Assembly: GCA_945992255.1 (NCBI GenBank)
Contig: CAMFVQ010000051.1
Location: 1-40,277 of the forward strand
Origin: an uncultured Clostridia bacterium
Lineage (GTDB): Bacteria; Bacillota; Clostridia; Christensenellales; UBA3700
Reading direction: 5' to 3'
DNA length: 40,277 bases
Position 1 is the stretch's first letter, and each line of letters begins with the position of its first letter. Shown in pieces: positions 25,112 to 34,137 of this stretch. Made by a program: the position numbers and the translations under genes. The notes beneath the pieces are model-generated. The model did no database searches, was not told where the DNA came from, and saw nothing but the letters and a program-made list of their open reading frames with translations.

Positions 25112-25530
25112 GCCCAATTATTCTAAATTTTTCTAATCAATCGCAGTTTTTATCATTCGCAAGAACAGCTCCACCCAAAACAGCCAAGCAACATACTGTC
25201 TACAACTTGCTCTAACGCCCTCTCTCGCCGCTCAAAATGGTAGTTCGCCCAAGTAGCCAAGCAACACACCGCCAAGCTTTTCCAACCACACACTCAGCTT
25301 TTTCAATCACAACATTCCAAAGCACTTATATTCTTTCAATATACCTAATGACAGCTTCACCAAAGCAACCAAACACCACACCGCCAAGCTTTTCCAACCA
25401 CACACTCAGCTTTTTCAATCACAACATTCCAAAGCACTTATATTCTTTCAATATACATAATGACAGCTTCACCCCAAGCAGCCAAGCAACACACCGCTCC
25501 CAATTTTCTCTATCCACGCATTTTCCCACC
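25112..25530. other. C-rich intergenic DNA between convergent operons, no gene seen
   Basis: Contains the tandem repeat annotated separately. A plus-strand frame at 25237-25887 exists, but its protein is repetitive (Ser, Thr, Phe, His), lacks a ribosome binding site and then runs antisense to PFOR, so I do not call it. Confidence 0.6.
25265..25493. repeat. Tandem repeat, two copies of about 112 bp plus partial flanking copies
   Basis: Two copies start at CCGCCAAGC, at 25269 and 25381. About 90 bases of each are identical except for one substitution near the end (ATACCTAATG versus ATACATAATG); the last 22-23 bases of the unit diverge. A third start, CCGCTCCC, is at 25494, and AGCCAAGCAACA motifs occur at 25180-25265 and near 25480. 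Confidence 0.88.
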
Positions 25531-25559
25531 AAAAAAGCCACCCTTGCGAGTGGCTTTTG
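25531..25559 (-). terminator. Terminator of the PFOR gene
   Basis: On the minus strand, AAAAGCCAC and GTGGCTTTT form the stem and a T run follows. It lies 14 bp beyond the PFOR stop codon. Confidence 0.9.
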
Positions 25560-25572
25560 TTGTTTGTTGATA

Positions 25573-28500
25573 TTACTCAGACAACTTCTTGTATCCGTCG
25601 TATCTATCCTTAGCTTGCTTTTCGTTGAGGTCGAAGAGTTTTTCTGCAACTTCAGGTTTAGCTTTAGCAAGTTGAGCATATCTGTTTTCGCCCATGAGGA
25701 ATTGCTTGTAGTCGCCAGTTGGCTCTTTGCTATCCAAAGTGAATGGGTTCTTGCCTTGCTCAACGAGGTCTGGATTGAAGCGGTACAATTGCCAATAACC
25801 AGCCTCAACAGCTTTCTTCATTTCGAGTTGGCTGTTGGACATGTTGATACCATGGTTGATACATGGAGCATAAGCGATGATGAGTGATGGTCCATCATAA
25901 GCTTCAGCTTCCTTGATAGCTTTGATACATTGGTTCATGTTTGCACCCATAGAGATTTGAGATACATATACATAGCCATAGCTCATTGCAATCTTGCCGA
26001 GGTCTTTCTTCTTAGTAATCTTACCACCAGCAGCGAACTTAGCAACTGCACCTGTAGGAGAAGACTTAGAAGCTTGTCCGCCAGTGTTGGAGTAAACTTC
26101 AGTATCGAGAACGATAACGTTTACATCTTCACCCATAGCGAGTACGTGGTCAAGGCCACCAAAGCCGATATCATAAGCCCAGCCGTCACCACCGAAGATC
26201 CAAATAGATTTCTTGATGAGGCAATCTTTGTTCTTAGCAATTCTGTCGAGAAGAACTTTCTTGTCAGCGTCCTTTTCAGCAGCAGCGATTGCATCGATTT
26301 CTGCCTTGATAGCAGCACTTGCGACCTTGTTAGCTTCAACGTCTTTGTATGTGTCGAGCCAAGCTTGGAATAGGTTAGCTGTCTTTTCGTCTACGCCCAA
26401 AGCCATAACCGCTGTCATATCATCAGCAAGTTTTACACGTCTTTGACCATAAGCGATATTCATACCATAACCGAATTCTGCATTGTCCTCGAACAAGCTG
26501 TTAGCCCAAGCAGGACCATTGCCGTTTTCATCTTTGCAGTATGGGCAAGTAGGAGCAGAACCACCATAGATTGAAGAACAACCAGTAGCATTTGCAACTA
26601 CCATTCTGTCACCAAAGAGTTGGGTGATAACTTTGAGATAAGGAGTTTCGCCACAACCAGCACAAGCGCCAGAGAACTCGAAGTAAGGTCTGTTAAGTTG
26701 GCTACCAAGAACGGTGTCACGCTTAACTGGAGCATCAGAAGCAGGAAGAGTTTGAGCAAAATTCCAATTCTTATCTTCGCCGTTTGTGATAGCGCTGTCG
26801 AGGTCAACCATAACGAGAGCTTTTTCTTTAGCAGGGCAGATATTTGCACAGCTTCCGCAACCAGTACAATCCATTGCACTTACTTGCATACGATATTTGT
26901 AACCCTTAGCAGCTTTGCTATCAACTACACCGAATGTAGCAGGAGCGCCAGCGAGCTTGTTTTCCTTTTGAACAACAGGTCTGATACAAGCATGTGGACA
27001 AACGAAAGAACATTGGTTACATTGGATACAGTTGTCGCTTACCCACATAGGAACTTTGACAGCAACGCCACGTTTTTCGTATTGGGTAGTAGCAGTAGGA
27101 ACTGCACCATCAGCATTTGGAAGGAATGCAGAAACTGGGAGTTTGTCACCTTCTTGAGCCAAGATAGGAGAGATGATTTCGTTGAAGTACTTGTCATCGG
27201 TTACCTTAGCAACGGTAGCGCCAGTAGTAGCATTTTCCCAAGATTGTGGATATTCAATTTTTACTATATTGCTTACTGCATTGTCGATAGCAGCGAAGTT
27301 TTGGTTAACGACCTTTTCACCCTTACGAGAGAAAGACTTAACAACGAATTCTTTCATATGCTTTTCAGCTTCGCTATATTCGATAACATTTGCAAGCTTG
27401 AAGAAGCAAGATTGCATTGCAGTAGAGATACGGTTGCCAAGACCAATTTCGCTTACAACTTTGATAGCATCGATGTTGTAGAAGTTGATATGTTTCTTAG
27501 CGATGAGTTGTTTCATAGAAGCAGGGAGTTTTTCTTCCATTTCTTCAAGAGTCCAAGGGCTGTTGAGGAGGAATGTTCCGCCATCTTTGAGTGAGCTAAT
27601 CATATCGTATTTTACAACGTAAGAAGGGTTGTGACAAGCAACGAAGTCAGCATGGTCGATGAGGTATGCGCTGCGGATAGGTGTGTCACCAAATCTGAGG
27701 TGAGATACTGTGATACCGCCAGACTTCTTAGAGTCATAAGCAAAGTAAGCTTGAGCATACTTGTCTGTGTAGTTACCGATAATCTTGATAGAGTTCTTGT
27801 TGCTACCAACAGTACCGTCAGAACCAAGACCATAGAACTTGCAGCAGATAGCATCAGCAGGAGAAGCATTGATAATGTCTTTTACTTCGAGAGAAGAATT
27901 GGTTACGTCATCAACGATACCTACAGTGAAGTGATTCTTTGGAGCAGGTGTTGTCATATTTTGGTAGATAGCATTTACCATAGAAGGGGTAAACTCTTTG
28001 CTACCAAGACCATATCTACCACCAACAACTTCAATGTTAGCTCTCTTTGTCTCAGCAAGAGCAGCAACAACGTCGAGGTAAAGTGGCTCGCCTGCGCTAC
28101 CAGCTTCTTTCACTCTGTCAAGAACAGTAATTCTCTTTACAGAGCTTGGAATTGCAGCAGCGAATTTTTCTACAGCGAATGGGCGGAAAAGTCTAACTTT
28201 GAGTACGCCGACTTTAGCACCACGAGCGTTGAGGTAATCAACAGTTTCGCTGATTGTTTCAGCACCGCTACCCATAACAACGATGATGTTTTCTGCATCG
28301 GCAGCACCATAATAATCATAAAGGTTGTATTTTCTGCCAGTGATTTTTGCAACATCTTCCATAGCTTCCTCAACGATAGCTGGGGTGTTGTTGTAGAATG
28401 TGTTGCAAGCTTCTCTATTTTGGAAATAGATATCAGGGTTTTGAGCAGTACCTTTTTGTAGTGGATGCTCAGGGTTGAGTGCACGATTCTTAAAATCTTC

Positions 28501-29106
28501 TACATACTTAGCATATTTTGCATTGAATGTTGGCAAAATATCTTCATAGTCAATCATCTCAACCTTAGAAATTTCGTGAGAAGTTCTGAAACCATCGAAG
28601 AAGTGTAGGAAAGGAACTCTAGCCTTCAAAGTAGCGAAGTGAGCTACCAAAGCAAGGTCCATAACTTCTTGAACAGAGTTAGAACAAAGCATGGCAAAAC
28701 CAGTTTGGCGACAAGCCATAACGTCACTGTGATCACCAAAAATGTTCAATGCATGATAAGCAAGAGCACGAGCGCTTACGTGGAATACGCAAGGGGTAAG
28801 TTCACCTGCAATCTTGTACATATTTGGAATCATAAGCAACAAGCCTTGGCTTGCTGTAAATGTAGTAGTCGTAGCACCAGCCATCAAAGAACCATGCACT
28901 GCACCAGCAGCACCAGCCTCTGATTCCATTTCAGCTAGTCTAAGAACTTGTCCGAAAAGATTTTTTCTTCCGGCGTTTGCCCACTCATCGCAGTTTTCTG
29001 CCATAGGGGAAGATGGTGTAATAGGATAGATAGCCGCAACTTCACTGAACGCATAAGCGATATGTGCGGCAGCTGTATTACCATCAATAGTCATTTTTTT
29101 GCCCAT
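25573..29106 (-). CDS. nifJ: Pyruvate:ferredoxin (flavodoxin) oxidoreductase, single-chain
   Basis: Converts pyruvate and CoA to acetyl-CoA, CO2 and reduced ferredoxin, the central energy step of fermentative anaerobes. The 1177-aa protein has the full homodimeric PFOR layout: an N-terminal pyrimidine domain starting with IDGNTAAAHIAYAFSE and YPITPSSPMAE, the gamma domain near residues 400-600, two 4Fe-4S motifs (CIQCNQCSFVCP near 690 and CTGCGSCANICP near 745), and a thiamine-diphosphate domain with CAGCGET, NATGCSSIYGG and GGDGWAYDIGFGGLDHVL. GGAGG 7-8 nt before ATG 29106 supports the start. It is monocistronic, with its own promoter and terminator, and converges with the MFS operon. Confidence 0.97.
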   Translation of the reverse strand: MGKKMTIDGNTAAAHIAYAFSEVAAIYPITPSSPMAENCDEWANAGRKNLFGQVLRLAEMESEAGAAGAVHGSLMAGATTTTFTASQGLLLMIPNMYKIAGELTPCVFHVSARALAYHALNIFGDHSDVMACRQTGFAMLCSNSVQEVMDLALVAHFATLKARVPFLHFFDGFRTSHEISKVEMIDYEDILPTFNAKYAKYVEDFKNRALNPEHPLQKGTAQNPDIYFQNREACNTFYNNTPAIVEEAMEDVAKITGRKYNLYDYYGAADAENIIVVMGSGAETISETVDYLNARGAKVGVLKVRLFRPFAVEKFAAAIPSSVKRITVLDRVKEAGSAGEPLYLDVVAALAETKRANIEVVGGRYGLGSKEFTPSMVNAIYQNMTTPAPKNHFTVGIVDDVTNSSLEVKDIINASPADAICCKFYGLGSDGTVGSNKNSIKIIGNYTDKYAQAYFAYDSKKSGGITVSHLRFGDTPIRSAYLIDHADFVACHNPSYVVKYDMISSLKDGGTFLLNSPWTLEEMEEKLPASMKQLIAKKHINFYNIDAIKVVSEIGLGNRISTAMQSCFFKLANVIEYSEAEKHMKEFVVKSFSRKGEKVVNQNFAAIDNAVSNIVKIEYPQSWENATTGATVAKVTDDKYFNEIISPILAQEGDKLPVSAFLPNADGAVPTATTQYEKRGVAVKVPMWVSDNCIQCNQCSFVCPHACIRPVVQKENKLAGAPATFGVVDSKAAKGYKYRMQVSAMDCTGCGSCANICPAKEKALVMVDLDSAITNGEDKNWNFAQTLPASDAPVKRDTVLGSQLNRPYFEFSGACAGCGETPYLKVITQLFGDRMVVANATGCSSIYGGSAPTCPYCKDENGNGPAWANSLFEDNAEFGYGMNIAYGQRRVKLADDMTAVMALGVDEKTANLFQAWLDTYKDVEANKVASAAIKAEIDAIAAAEKDADKKVLLDRIAKNKDCLIKKSIWIFGGDGWAYDIGFGGLDHVLAMGEDVNVIVLDTEVYSNTGGQASKSSPTGAVAKFAAGGKITKKKDLGKIAMSYGYVYVSQISMGANMNQCIKAIKEAEAYDGPSLIIAYAPCINHGINMSNSQLEMKKAVEAGYWQLYRFNPDLVEQGKNPFTLDSKEPTGDYKQFLMGENRYAQLAKAKPEVAEKLFDLNEKQAKDRYDGYKKLSE

Positions 29107-29156
29107 ATAGTACCTCCGTATATAGTAAAAATTGTGTATAATGTTTGTACCTATTT

Positions 29157-29185
29157 ATTATAATATACTATTCCATTTTAGTCAA
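29157..29185 (-). promoter_or_regulatory. Promoter of the PFOR gene
   Basis: On the minus strand: TTGACT (29185-29180), 17-bp spacer, consensus TATAAT (29162-29157). The leader would be about 44 nt. Confidence 0.8.
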
Positions 29186-29316
29186 TCTATAATGGTCACA
29201 ACTTTTACAATTTACCAAAATCTTGCTATTTTTTTAAGTTATAGTTTTGCAGGTGTCAACAAGTGGCAGATTTTACAAAAATATTGGCACAAAAGTTATT
29301 ATATAATAGCATTTGG

Positions 29317-29345
29317 TTGAAAATTTGACTTAATTATGCTACAAT
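29317..29345 (+). promoter_or_regulatory. Promoter of the ecf-truA operon
   Basis: TTGAAA (29317-29322), 17-bp spacer, TACAAT (29340-29345) with extended TG at 29337-29338. It gives ecfA1 a leader of about 20 nt. Confidence 0.75.
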
Positions 29346-29370
29346 ATTTGACAATAATGTAGGAGTGGTT

Positions 29371-30207
29371 ATGTCAATCATCAAGCTTAGCAACGTATTT
29401 TACACATACAACAAAGACACCGAAGAGCAAGTCCACGCTCTCCAAGGCATCAATTTGGAGATTGAAGAGGGCAGCTTTGTTGCACTTGTAGGACACAATG
29501 GCAGTGGCAAAAGTACACTTGCCAAGCTTTTGAATGGTCTTTTGTTGCCGACCAGCGGTTCGGTAAACATTTATGATATGGACACGACCAACCCAAGCAC
29601 AATTTACGAAATTCGCAAGAATGTGGGTATGGTATTCCAAAATCCTGACAACCAAATGATTGCCTCTATTGTCGAAGATGATATTGCTTTTGGTCCAGAG
29701 AATTTGGGCGTTCCAAGAGAAGAGATTATCGAGAGAGTGGATTGGGCATTGTCCAAAGTTGGCATGCTCGAACACAAGAAAGGCACTCCATTCAAGATGA
29801 GTGGCGGACAAAAACAACGCCTTGCCATAGCAGGTGTGCTTGCTATCAAACCAAGAGTTTTGGTACTCGATGAGTCCACCGCAATGCTCGACCCACAGGG
29901 CAGAAGAGAAGTTTTGAGTGTGGTCAAACAACTCAATCAGGATGAAAAAATCACTATCATCAACATTACTCACTATATGGACGAAGCGCTCGATGCAGAC
30001 AGACTTATTGTGATGAACGAGGGCAAAATCATTGATGATGACACCCCAAAGAACGTATTTTCGAGATATGCACAGCTCGAAGCTGTCAAGCTTGCCACAC
30101 CACCGGTGACAGGACTTGCAATCAAGCTCAATCAAGCAGGCATACCTATTGATACCAATATTACAACTCAATCGGAGTTGGTGGAGAAGCTATGTCAATT
30201 GTTGTAA
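29371..30207 (+). CDS. ecfA1: ECF transporter ATPase A1
   Basis: One of two ATPases energising vitamin- and metal-specific S components through EcfT. The 278-aa protein has Walker A GHNGSGKST (about 41-49), Q-loop in VFQNPDNQ, signature MSGGQKQR and Walker B VLVLDESTAMLD. AGGAG at 29361-29365 favours ATG 29371 (MSIIKLSN); a GTG at 29365 overlaps that site. In many Firmicutes this operon follows rplQ; here the operon has its own promoter and the preceding gene is an inverted PFOR. No S component is in the window, as expected for a shared module. Confidence 0.94.
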   Translation: MSIIKLSNVFYTYNKDTEEQVHALQGINLEIEEGSFVALVGHNGSGKSTLAKLLNGLLLPTSGSVNIYDMDTTNPSTIYEIRKNVGMVFQNPDNQMIASIVEDDIAFGPENLGVPREEIIERVDWALSKVGMLEHKKGTPFKMSGGQKQRLAIAGVLAIKPRVLVLDESTAMLDPQGRREVLSVVKQLNQDEKITIINITHYMDEALDADRLIVMNEGKIIDDDTPKNVFSRYAQLEAVKLATPPVTGLAIKLNQAGIPIDTNITTQSELVEKLCQLL

Positions 30208-31094
30208 AAAATCTATCTTTCACATACGGAGTTGGCACAGCCTTTGCCAAGAAAGCTCTCGATGACATCAACCTCACTATCAATGACGGCGATTTTGTAG
30301 GCATTATTGGTCATACAGGCAGCGGCAAGTCCACATTTATCCAACATATCAACGGACTTATCAAGCCCCAAGAAGGCAGTGTGGAAGTCTTTGACATATC
30401 GCTCACCCCAGCCAAAAAGCCAAAGCCAGACCTCAGGAAATTGAGGAGTAGCGTGGGTATGGTATTCCAATATCCAGAGTACCAACTTTTTGAAGAAACA
30501 GTCTACAAAGATGTAGCTTTCGGACCAAAAAATCTAGGTCTTAGTGCCGAAGAAATCGAAGAAAGAGTAAAGGAAGCCATAGGTCTTGTTGGGCTTGATT
30601 ATGACGCTATCAAAGACAGAGCGCCATTCGAGTTGTCAGGCGGTCAAAAACGCAGAGTTGCCATTGCAGGTATCATTGCCATGCGACCAAAAGTGCTTAT
30701 TCTAGATGAGCCATCAGCAGGTCTTGACCCATACGGCAAGGAGCAAATTCTCAATCTTATTGTCAAGCTGAAAGAGCAATGTTCTCCAACAATCATAGTT
30801 ATATCTCACGATATCGATGAGATAACTCGCTTTGCCAGCCGTATTGTTGTTTTCAATGATTCTCACGTGGCATACGACGTTCCAATGACCGAGCTTTTCG
30901 AGCATCAAGCCGAGCTTGTCGAAATGGGACTTGACATTCCGCAAGCGGTAAAAATTGCCAAGGCTTTGGAGCAAAAAGGCATTGTTTTTGACCAGCCGAT
31001 TGTGTCGCTTTCCGACCTCTACAAGGCTATTGTAGATAGGTATAACTCGATACATGTCGACAAAAATGCATTTGACGAGGAGGAAAATCACTGA
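30192..31094 (+). CDS. ecfA2: ECF transporter ATPase A2
   Basis: Second ATPase of the ECF module (300 aa). Walker A GHTGSGKST (about 38-46), VFQYPEYQLFEE at the Q-loop, LSGGQKRRVAIA and LILDEPSAGLDP are intact. The VFQYPEYQ form and a longer C-terminus are typical of EcfA2. ATG 30192 overlaps ecfA1 by 16 nt and is preceded by GGAG, so expression is coupled. Confidence 0.94.
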   Translation: MSIVVKNLSFTYGVGTAFAKKALDDINLTINDGDFVGIIGHTGSGKSTFIQHINGLIKPQEGSVEVFDISLTPAKKPKPDLRKLRSSVGMVFQYPEYQLFEETVYKDVAFGPKNLGLSAEEIEERVKEAIGLVGLDYDAIKDRAPFELSGGQKRRVAIAGIIAMRPKVLILDEPSAGLDPYGKEQILNLIVKLKEQCSPTIIVISHDIDEITRFASRIVVFNDSHVAYDVPMTELFEHQAELVEMGLDIPQAVKIAKALEQKGIVFDQPIVSLSDLYKAIVDRYNSIHVDKNAFDEEENH

Positions 31095-31960
31095 TGAGAG
31101 ATATATCATTTGGTCAGTATTATCCGTCCGAGTCGGTCATTCATCGCATGGACCCAAGGGCGAAGATAATTTTTTCACTCCTATATATGATAGGAATGTT
31201 TTTTATTGTATCATATACAATGTATCTAGTCACATTTATCTTTTTGATGACAGTCATTTTGATTGCCAAGATACCGCCAAAGATTGTGTTCCGCAGTATC
31301 AAAGCCATTGTGTTTATTTTGATATTTACGGCGATTATCAACTTGCTATTTTACAACGAAGGCAAAGTGCTTGTCGAGTGGTGGAAAATTCGCATAACCG
31401 ATGCAGGCATCAACTTTTCTGTCAAGATGATTTTCAGACTTACCATGCTTGTTATGGGAACGAGTTTGTTGACATACACGACCACACCGACAGCCCTTAC
31501 CGATGCTATCGAAAGTTTGCTAAAACCATTGTCATATATCAAAGTTCCTGTGCATGACATAGCAATCATCATGAGTATTGCACTCAGATTTATCCCGGGA
31601 CTTATCGAAGAAACAGACAAAATTATGATGGCGCAAAAGGCAAGGGGTGCCAGCATTGACACAGGCAATTTTATCCAAAAAGTCAAAGCTATGCTTCCAG
31701 TGCTTATTCCGCTTTTTGTGAGTGCATTCCGCAGAGCTGATGAGCTAGCCGATGCCCTCGATGCTCGTTGTTACAACGCCACCGATCACCGCACCAAGAT
31801 GAAAGTGTTGAAGTACAGTGGCAAAGATTTGGTAGGTGCAATCGTTGTTGTCGCACTGTTTGTGGGCATTTTACTCGACAAATATCTTATTGGTGGCAGT
31901 GGACTTTGGGTAGGCATTGACAGATATATTGCCGATGGCATAAGGAATTTGGTGGGCTGA
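31094..31960 (+). CDS. ecfT: ECF transporter transmembrane subunit EcfT
   Basis: Membrane coupling protein of the ECF module (288 aa) with several hydrophobic segments in the first half and a cytoplasmic part carrying the two coupling motifs, seen as MAQKARGAS and ALDARCY. The N-terminus (SFGQYYPSESVIHRMDPRAK) is typical. Its ATG shares one base with the ecfA2 stop codon (TGATG), with GAGGAGG at 31076-31082. Confidence 0.94.
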   Translation: MRDISFGQYYPSESVIHRMDPRAKIIFSLLYMIGMFFIVSYTMYLVTFIFLMTVILIAKIPPKIVFRSIKAIVFILIFTAIINLLFYNEGKVLVEWWKIRITDAGINFSVKMIFRLTMLVMGTSLLTYTTTPTALTDAIESLLKPLSYIKVPVHDIAIIMSIALRFIPGLIEETDKIMMAQKARGASIDTGNFIQKVKAMLPVLIPLFVSAFRRADELADALDARCYNATDHRTKMKVLKYSGKDLVGAIVVVALFVGILLDKYLIGGSGLWVGIDRYIADGIRNLVG

Positions 31961-32706
31961 TGGGAAGATATGCAATCAAAATTTGCTATGACGGCACAGC
32001 ATACAAGGGATTTCAGAGCCAAGATGGGTTGGACACTATCCAATCCAAGCTCGAAGAGGCATTGAGCAAAAAGCTCAACCAACCTATCGAGATTGTAGCC
32101 AGTGGCAGGACTGATGCAGGAGTGCATGCACTTGCCCAAGTTGCACATTTTGACACCGACAAAGAGATTGATTGCGAGAGTTTTGGCTATTCTGTCAACA
32201 CACTTTTACCCCAAGATATAGCTATCACCTATTGCCAAAGGGTAGATGATGATTTTCACAGCCGATTTGATGCAATCAGCAAGACTTATCGCTACAAGAT
32301 TGTTTTGTCCAAAATTCATAGTCCGCTTGACAGAATGTATCGCCATGTTTGCTTTTATGACCTTGATGTGGACAAAATGCGAGCAGCCAGCAAATATCTA
32401 GTTGGCGAAATGGATTTTCGCAGTTTTATGCTCACAGACCCCACCAAACTCAACACGATCCGCACGATTTACGACATTCAGATAGAGCAAAATGGCAACT
32501 ATCTAGACATTGTTGTCAAGGGCAACGGATTTTTGCACAATATGGTGCGCAACATTGCCGGCACTTTGGTCGATGTAGGCAGAGGAAGATTTGCGGTGGA
32601 GGATATGCAAAGTATCATTGATGCCAAGGACAGAAGTCGAGCAGGCAAGACTCTCGAGGGCAAAGGGTTGTATCTAGAGAGTGTAGAATACAAAAATTTT
32701 GACTAA
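31960..32706 (+). CDS. truA: tRNA pseudouridine(38-40) synthase
   Basis: Modifies uridines 38-40 in the anticodon stem-loop of tRNAs. The 248-aa protein has the catalytic Asp in ASGRTDAGVHA (about residues 47-57) and the C-terminal segment FLHNMVRNIAGTLVDVG, both standard. ATG 31960 shares one base with the ecfT stop codon. Its place between ecfT and rplM is a conserved Firmicutes arrangement. Confidence 0.95.
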   Translation: MGRYAIKICYDGTAYKGFQSQDGLDTIQSKLEEALSKKLNQPIEIVASGRTDAGVHALAQVAHFDTDKEIDCESFGYSVNTLLPQDIAITYCQRVDDDFHSRFDAISKTYRYKIVLSKIHSPLDRMYRHVCFYDLDVDKMRAASKYLVGEMDFRSFMLTDPTKLNTIRTIYDIQIEQNGNYLDIVVKGNGFLHNMVRNIAGTLVDVGRGRFAVEDMQSIIDAKDRSRAGKTLEGKGLYLESVEYKNFD

Positions 32707-32752
32707 AAATTGGATAAAAAGTAAAATTATATCGCAAACATAGTCAAAACAG

Positions 32753-32781
32753 TTGACAACGACTAAAATATTTATTAAAAT
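32753..32781 (+). promoter_or_regulatory. Promoter of rplM-rpsI
   Basis: TTGACA (32753-32758), 17-bp spacer, TAAAAT (32776-32781), nearly consensus. It leaves a leader of about 75 nt before rplM. I see no strong hairpin in that leader that would identify an L13-type autoregulatory site. Confidence 0.8.
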
Positions 32782-32862
32782 TAACAAGCATTTGTATGAG
32801 TATCGAAGAACTAGCCCCTTGGAGATATTTATATCACTATTAAAATTGATGGAGGAAAGACC

Positions 32863-33291
32863 ATGAAAACATATATGGCAAAACCTGAAGAAATTCAAAG
32901 AAACTGGTATGTTGTAGATGCTACTGATATGGTACTTGGTAGATTGGCAAGCAACGTTGCTACCATTCTTAGAGGAAAGAACAAGCCACAATATACACCA
33001 AACGTAGATTGCGGTGACCACGTTATCATCATCAACTGCGACAAAGTAGTTTTGACAGGTAAAAAGTTGGAGCAAAAGAATTACACCTATCACACAGGTT
33101 ATGTAGGTGGTTTGAAACAAATTCAGTACAAGAAAATTATGGAAGATAAGTCTGACAAAGCAGTTATGCTTGCAGTTAAAGGCATGCTTCCAAAGAACAC
33201 TCTTGGAAGAAATATGATCAAGAAATTGCGTTGTTACAAGGGTGCTGAGCACAATCACGAAGCACAACAACCAATCGAGTTGAAATTCTAA
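32863..33291 (+). CDS. rplM: 50S ribosomal protein L13
   Basis: Large-subunit ribosomal protein of 142 aa, the usual length, with the characteristic [17 protein letters not shown] and [12 protein letters not shown] segments. GGAGGAAAG precedes ATG 32863. It is co-transcribed with rpsI, 15 bp downstream. Confidence 0.97.
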   Translation: MKTYMAKPEEIQRNWYVVDATDMVLGRLASNVATILRGKNKPQYTPNVDCGDHVIIINCDKVVLTGKKLEQKNYTYHTGYVGGLKQIQYKKIMEDKSDKAVMLAVKGMLPKNTLGRNMIKKLRCYKGAEHNHEAQQPIELKF

Positions 33292-33306
33292 TAAGGAGAT
33301 AGGACT

Positions 33307-33723
33307 ATGGCAACTAAAAAGACAAAGAAGAAAGTTCAATTTTGGGGTACAGGTAGAAGAAAGAAAGCTATCGCTAGAGTAAGACTTATCCCTGAAGGAA
33401 GCGGTGTAGTAACTATCAACAACAGAAGCCTTGATGAGTTCTTTGGCGGATTGGATACATTGAAATACATCGTAAATCAACCACTCAACCTTGTAAATGC
33501 TGCTGACAAATATGACGTTATCGTAAATGTAAACGGTGGCGGTTCTACAGGTCAAGCTGGCGCAATCAGACATGGTATTGCTAGAGCTTTGGTTCTTGCA
33601 GATGCTGATACAAAGGCTGCTTTGAAAGAAGCTGGATTCCTCACTCGTGATCCAAGAGCTAAGGAAAGAAAGAAGTACGGTCTTAAGAAAGCTAGACGTG
33701 CACCACAATTCAGCAAGAGATAA
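33307..33723 (+). CDS. rpsI: 30S ribosomal protein S9
   Basis: Small-subunit ribosomal protein of 138 aa with [14 protein letters not shown] near the N-terminus, the [19 protein letters not shown] block, and the terminal SKR that reaches the P-site tRNA. AAGGAG at 33294-33299 precedes ATG 33307. Confidence 0.97.
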   Translation: MATKKTKKKVQFWGTGRRKKAIARVRLIPEGSGVVTINNRSLDEFFGGLDTLKYIVNQPLNLVNAADKYDVIVNVNGGGSTGQAGAIRHGIARALVLADADTKAALKEAGFLTRDPRAKERKKYGLKKARRAPQFSKR

Positions 33724-33742
33724 TAGATTTATCACAATCAAG

Positions 33743-33772
33743 ATATCCACTCATTCGAGTGGATATTTTTTT
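33743..33772 (+). terminator. Terminator of rplM-rpsI
   Basis: Perfect 10-bp stem ATATCCACTC (33743-33752) with GAGTGGATAT (33757-33766), 4-nt loop and seven or more T. Confidence 0.95.
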
Positions 33773-33978
33773 AGCGTACAAGCAGGTTGTTAGAATGTAA
33801 GCCACTGAGAACAGCCGATATAGATATTGCTAGATTTGGCAGGCAAATATTTTGCACTTGTTGAAGTGCGACATAGTGTGGCGTTTTGGTGCAGATATGA
33901 TTAGTATATTGATATATAGAGTATAATATATAGATAATATAGTTTTGGCCAATGCTAGGCCTGCTTAAAATGCCGTAG
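33773..33978. other. Intergenic DNA, no gene seen
   Basis: No reading frame with a ribosome binding site. GATAT words occur repeatedly, some complementary to the ATATC words in the hairpins further right. Confidence 0.4.
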
Positions 33979-34036
33979 AAATATCAATCGGCAAAGCGAT
34001 ATTCGGCGGTGTAAAATATCAATAAAACGATATTTT
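33979..34036. repeat. Two related tandem hairpins upstream of the ABC exporter operon
   Basis: AATATC (33980-33985) pairs with GATATT (33998-34003), and AAAATATC (34013-34020) pairs perfectly with GATATTTT (34029-34036). Both left arms are followed by AAT and both right arms are preceded by C, so the two look like diverged tandem copies. They lie about 36 bp upstream of the exporter's -35. Confidence 0.55.
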
Positions 34037-34072
34037 AGGCAAGTTTTTTTACATAGGTTTTTCATTCAAAAG

Positions 34073-34102
34073 TTGACTATTTTTGATGAAAATCAGTATA
34101 AT
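34073..34102 (+). promoter_or_regulatory. Promoter of the ABC exporter operon
   Basis: TTGACT (34073-34078), 18-bp spacer, consensus TATAAT (34097-34102). Confidence 0.65.
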
Positions 34103-34137
34103 ATTTTATAGAAAACAACTATAGGAAATGATAATAT

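Noticed and set aside
25237-25887. Plus-strand frame of 216 aa covering the tandem repeat
   Set aside because: Its sequence simply translates the repeat and then the antisense of PFOR; there is no ribosome binding site or promoter.
26620-27594. Plus-strand open frame (324 aa) inside PFOR, with others at 27631-28461
   Set aside because: Antisense to the conserved iron-sulfur and central domains of PFOR; no start signals and no recognisable protein pattern.
32788-32862. Possible L13-type autoregulatory leader before rplM
   Set aside because: The leader length would fit, but I cannot find a stable hairpin or conserved motif to support it.
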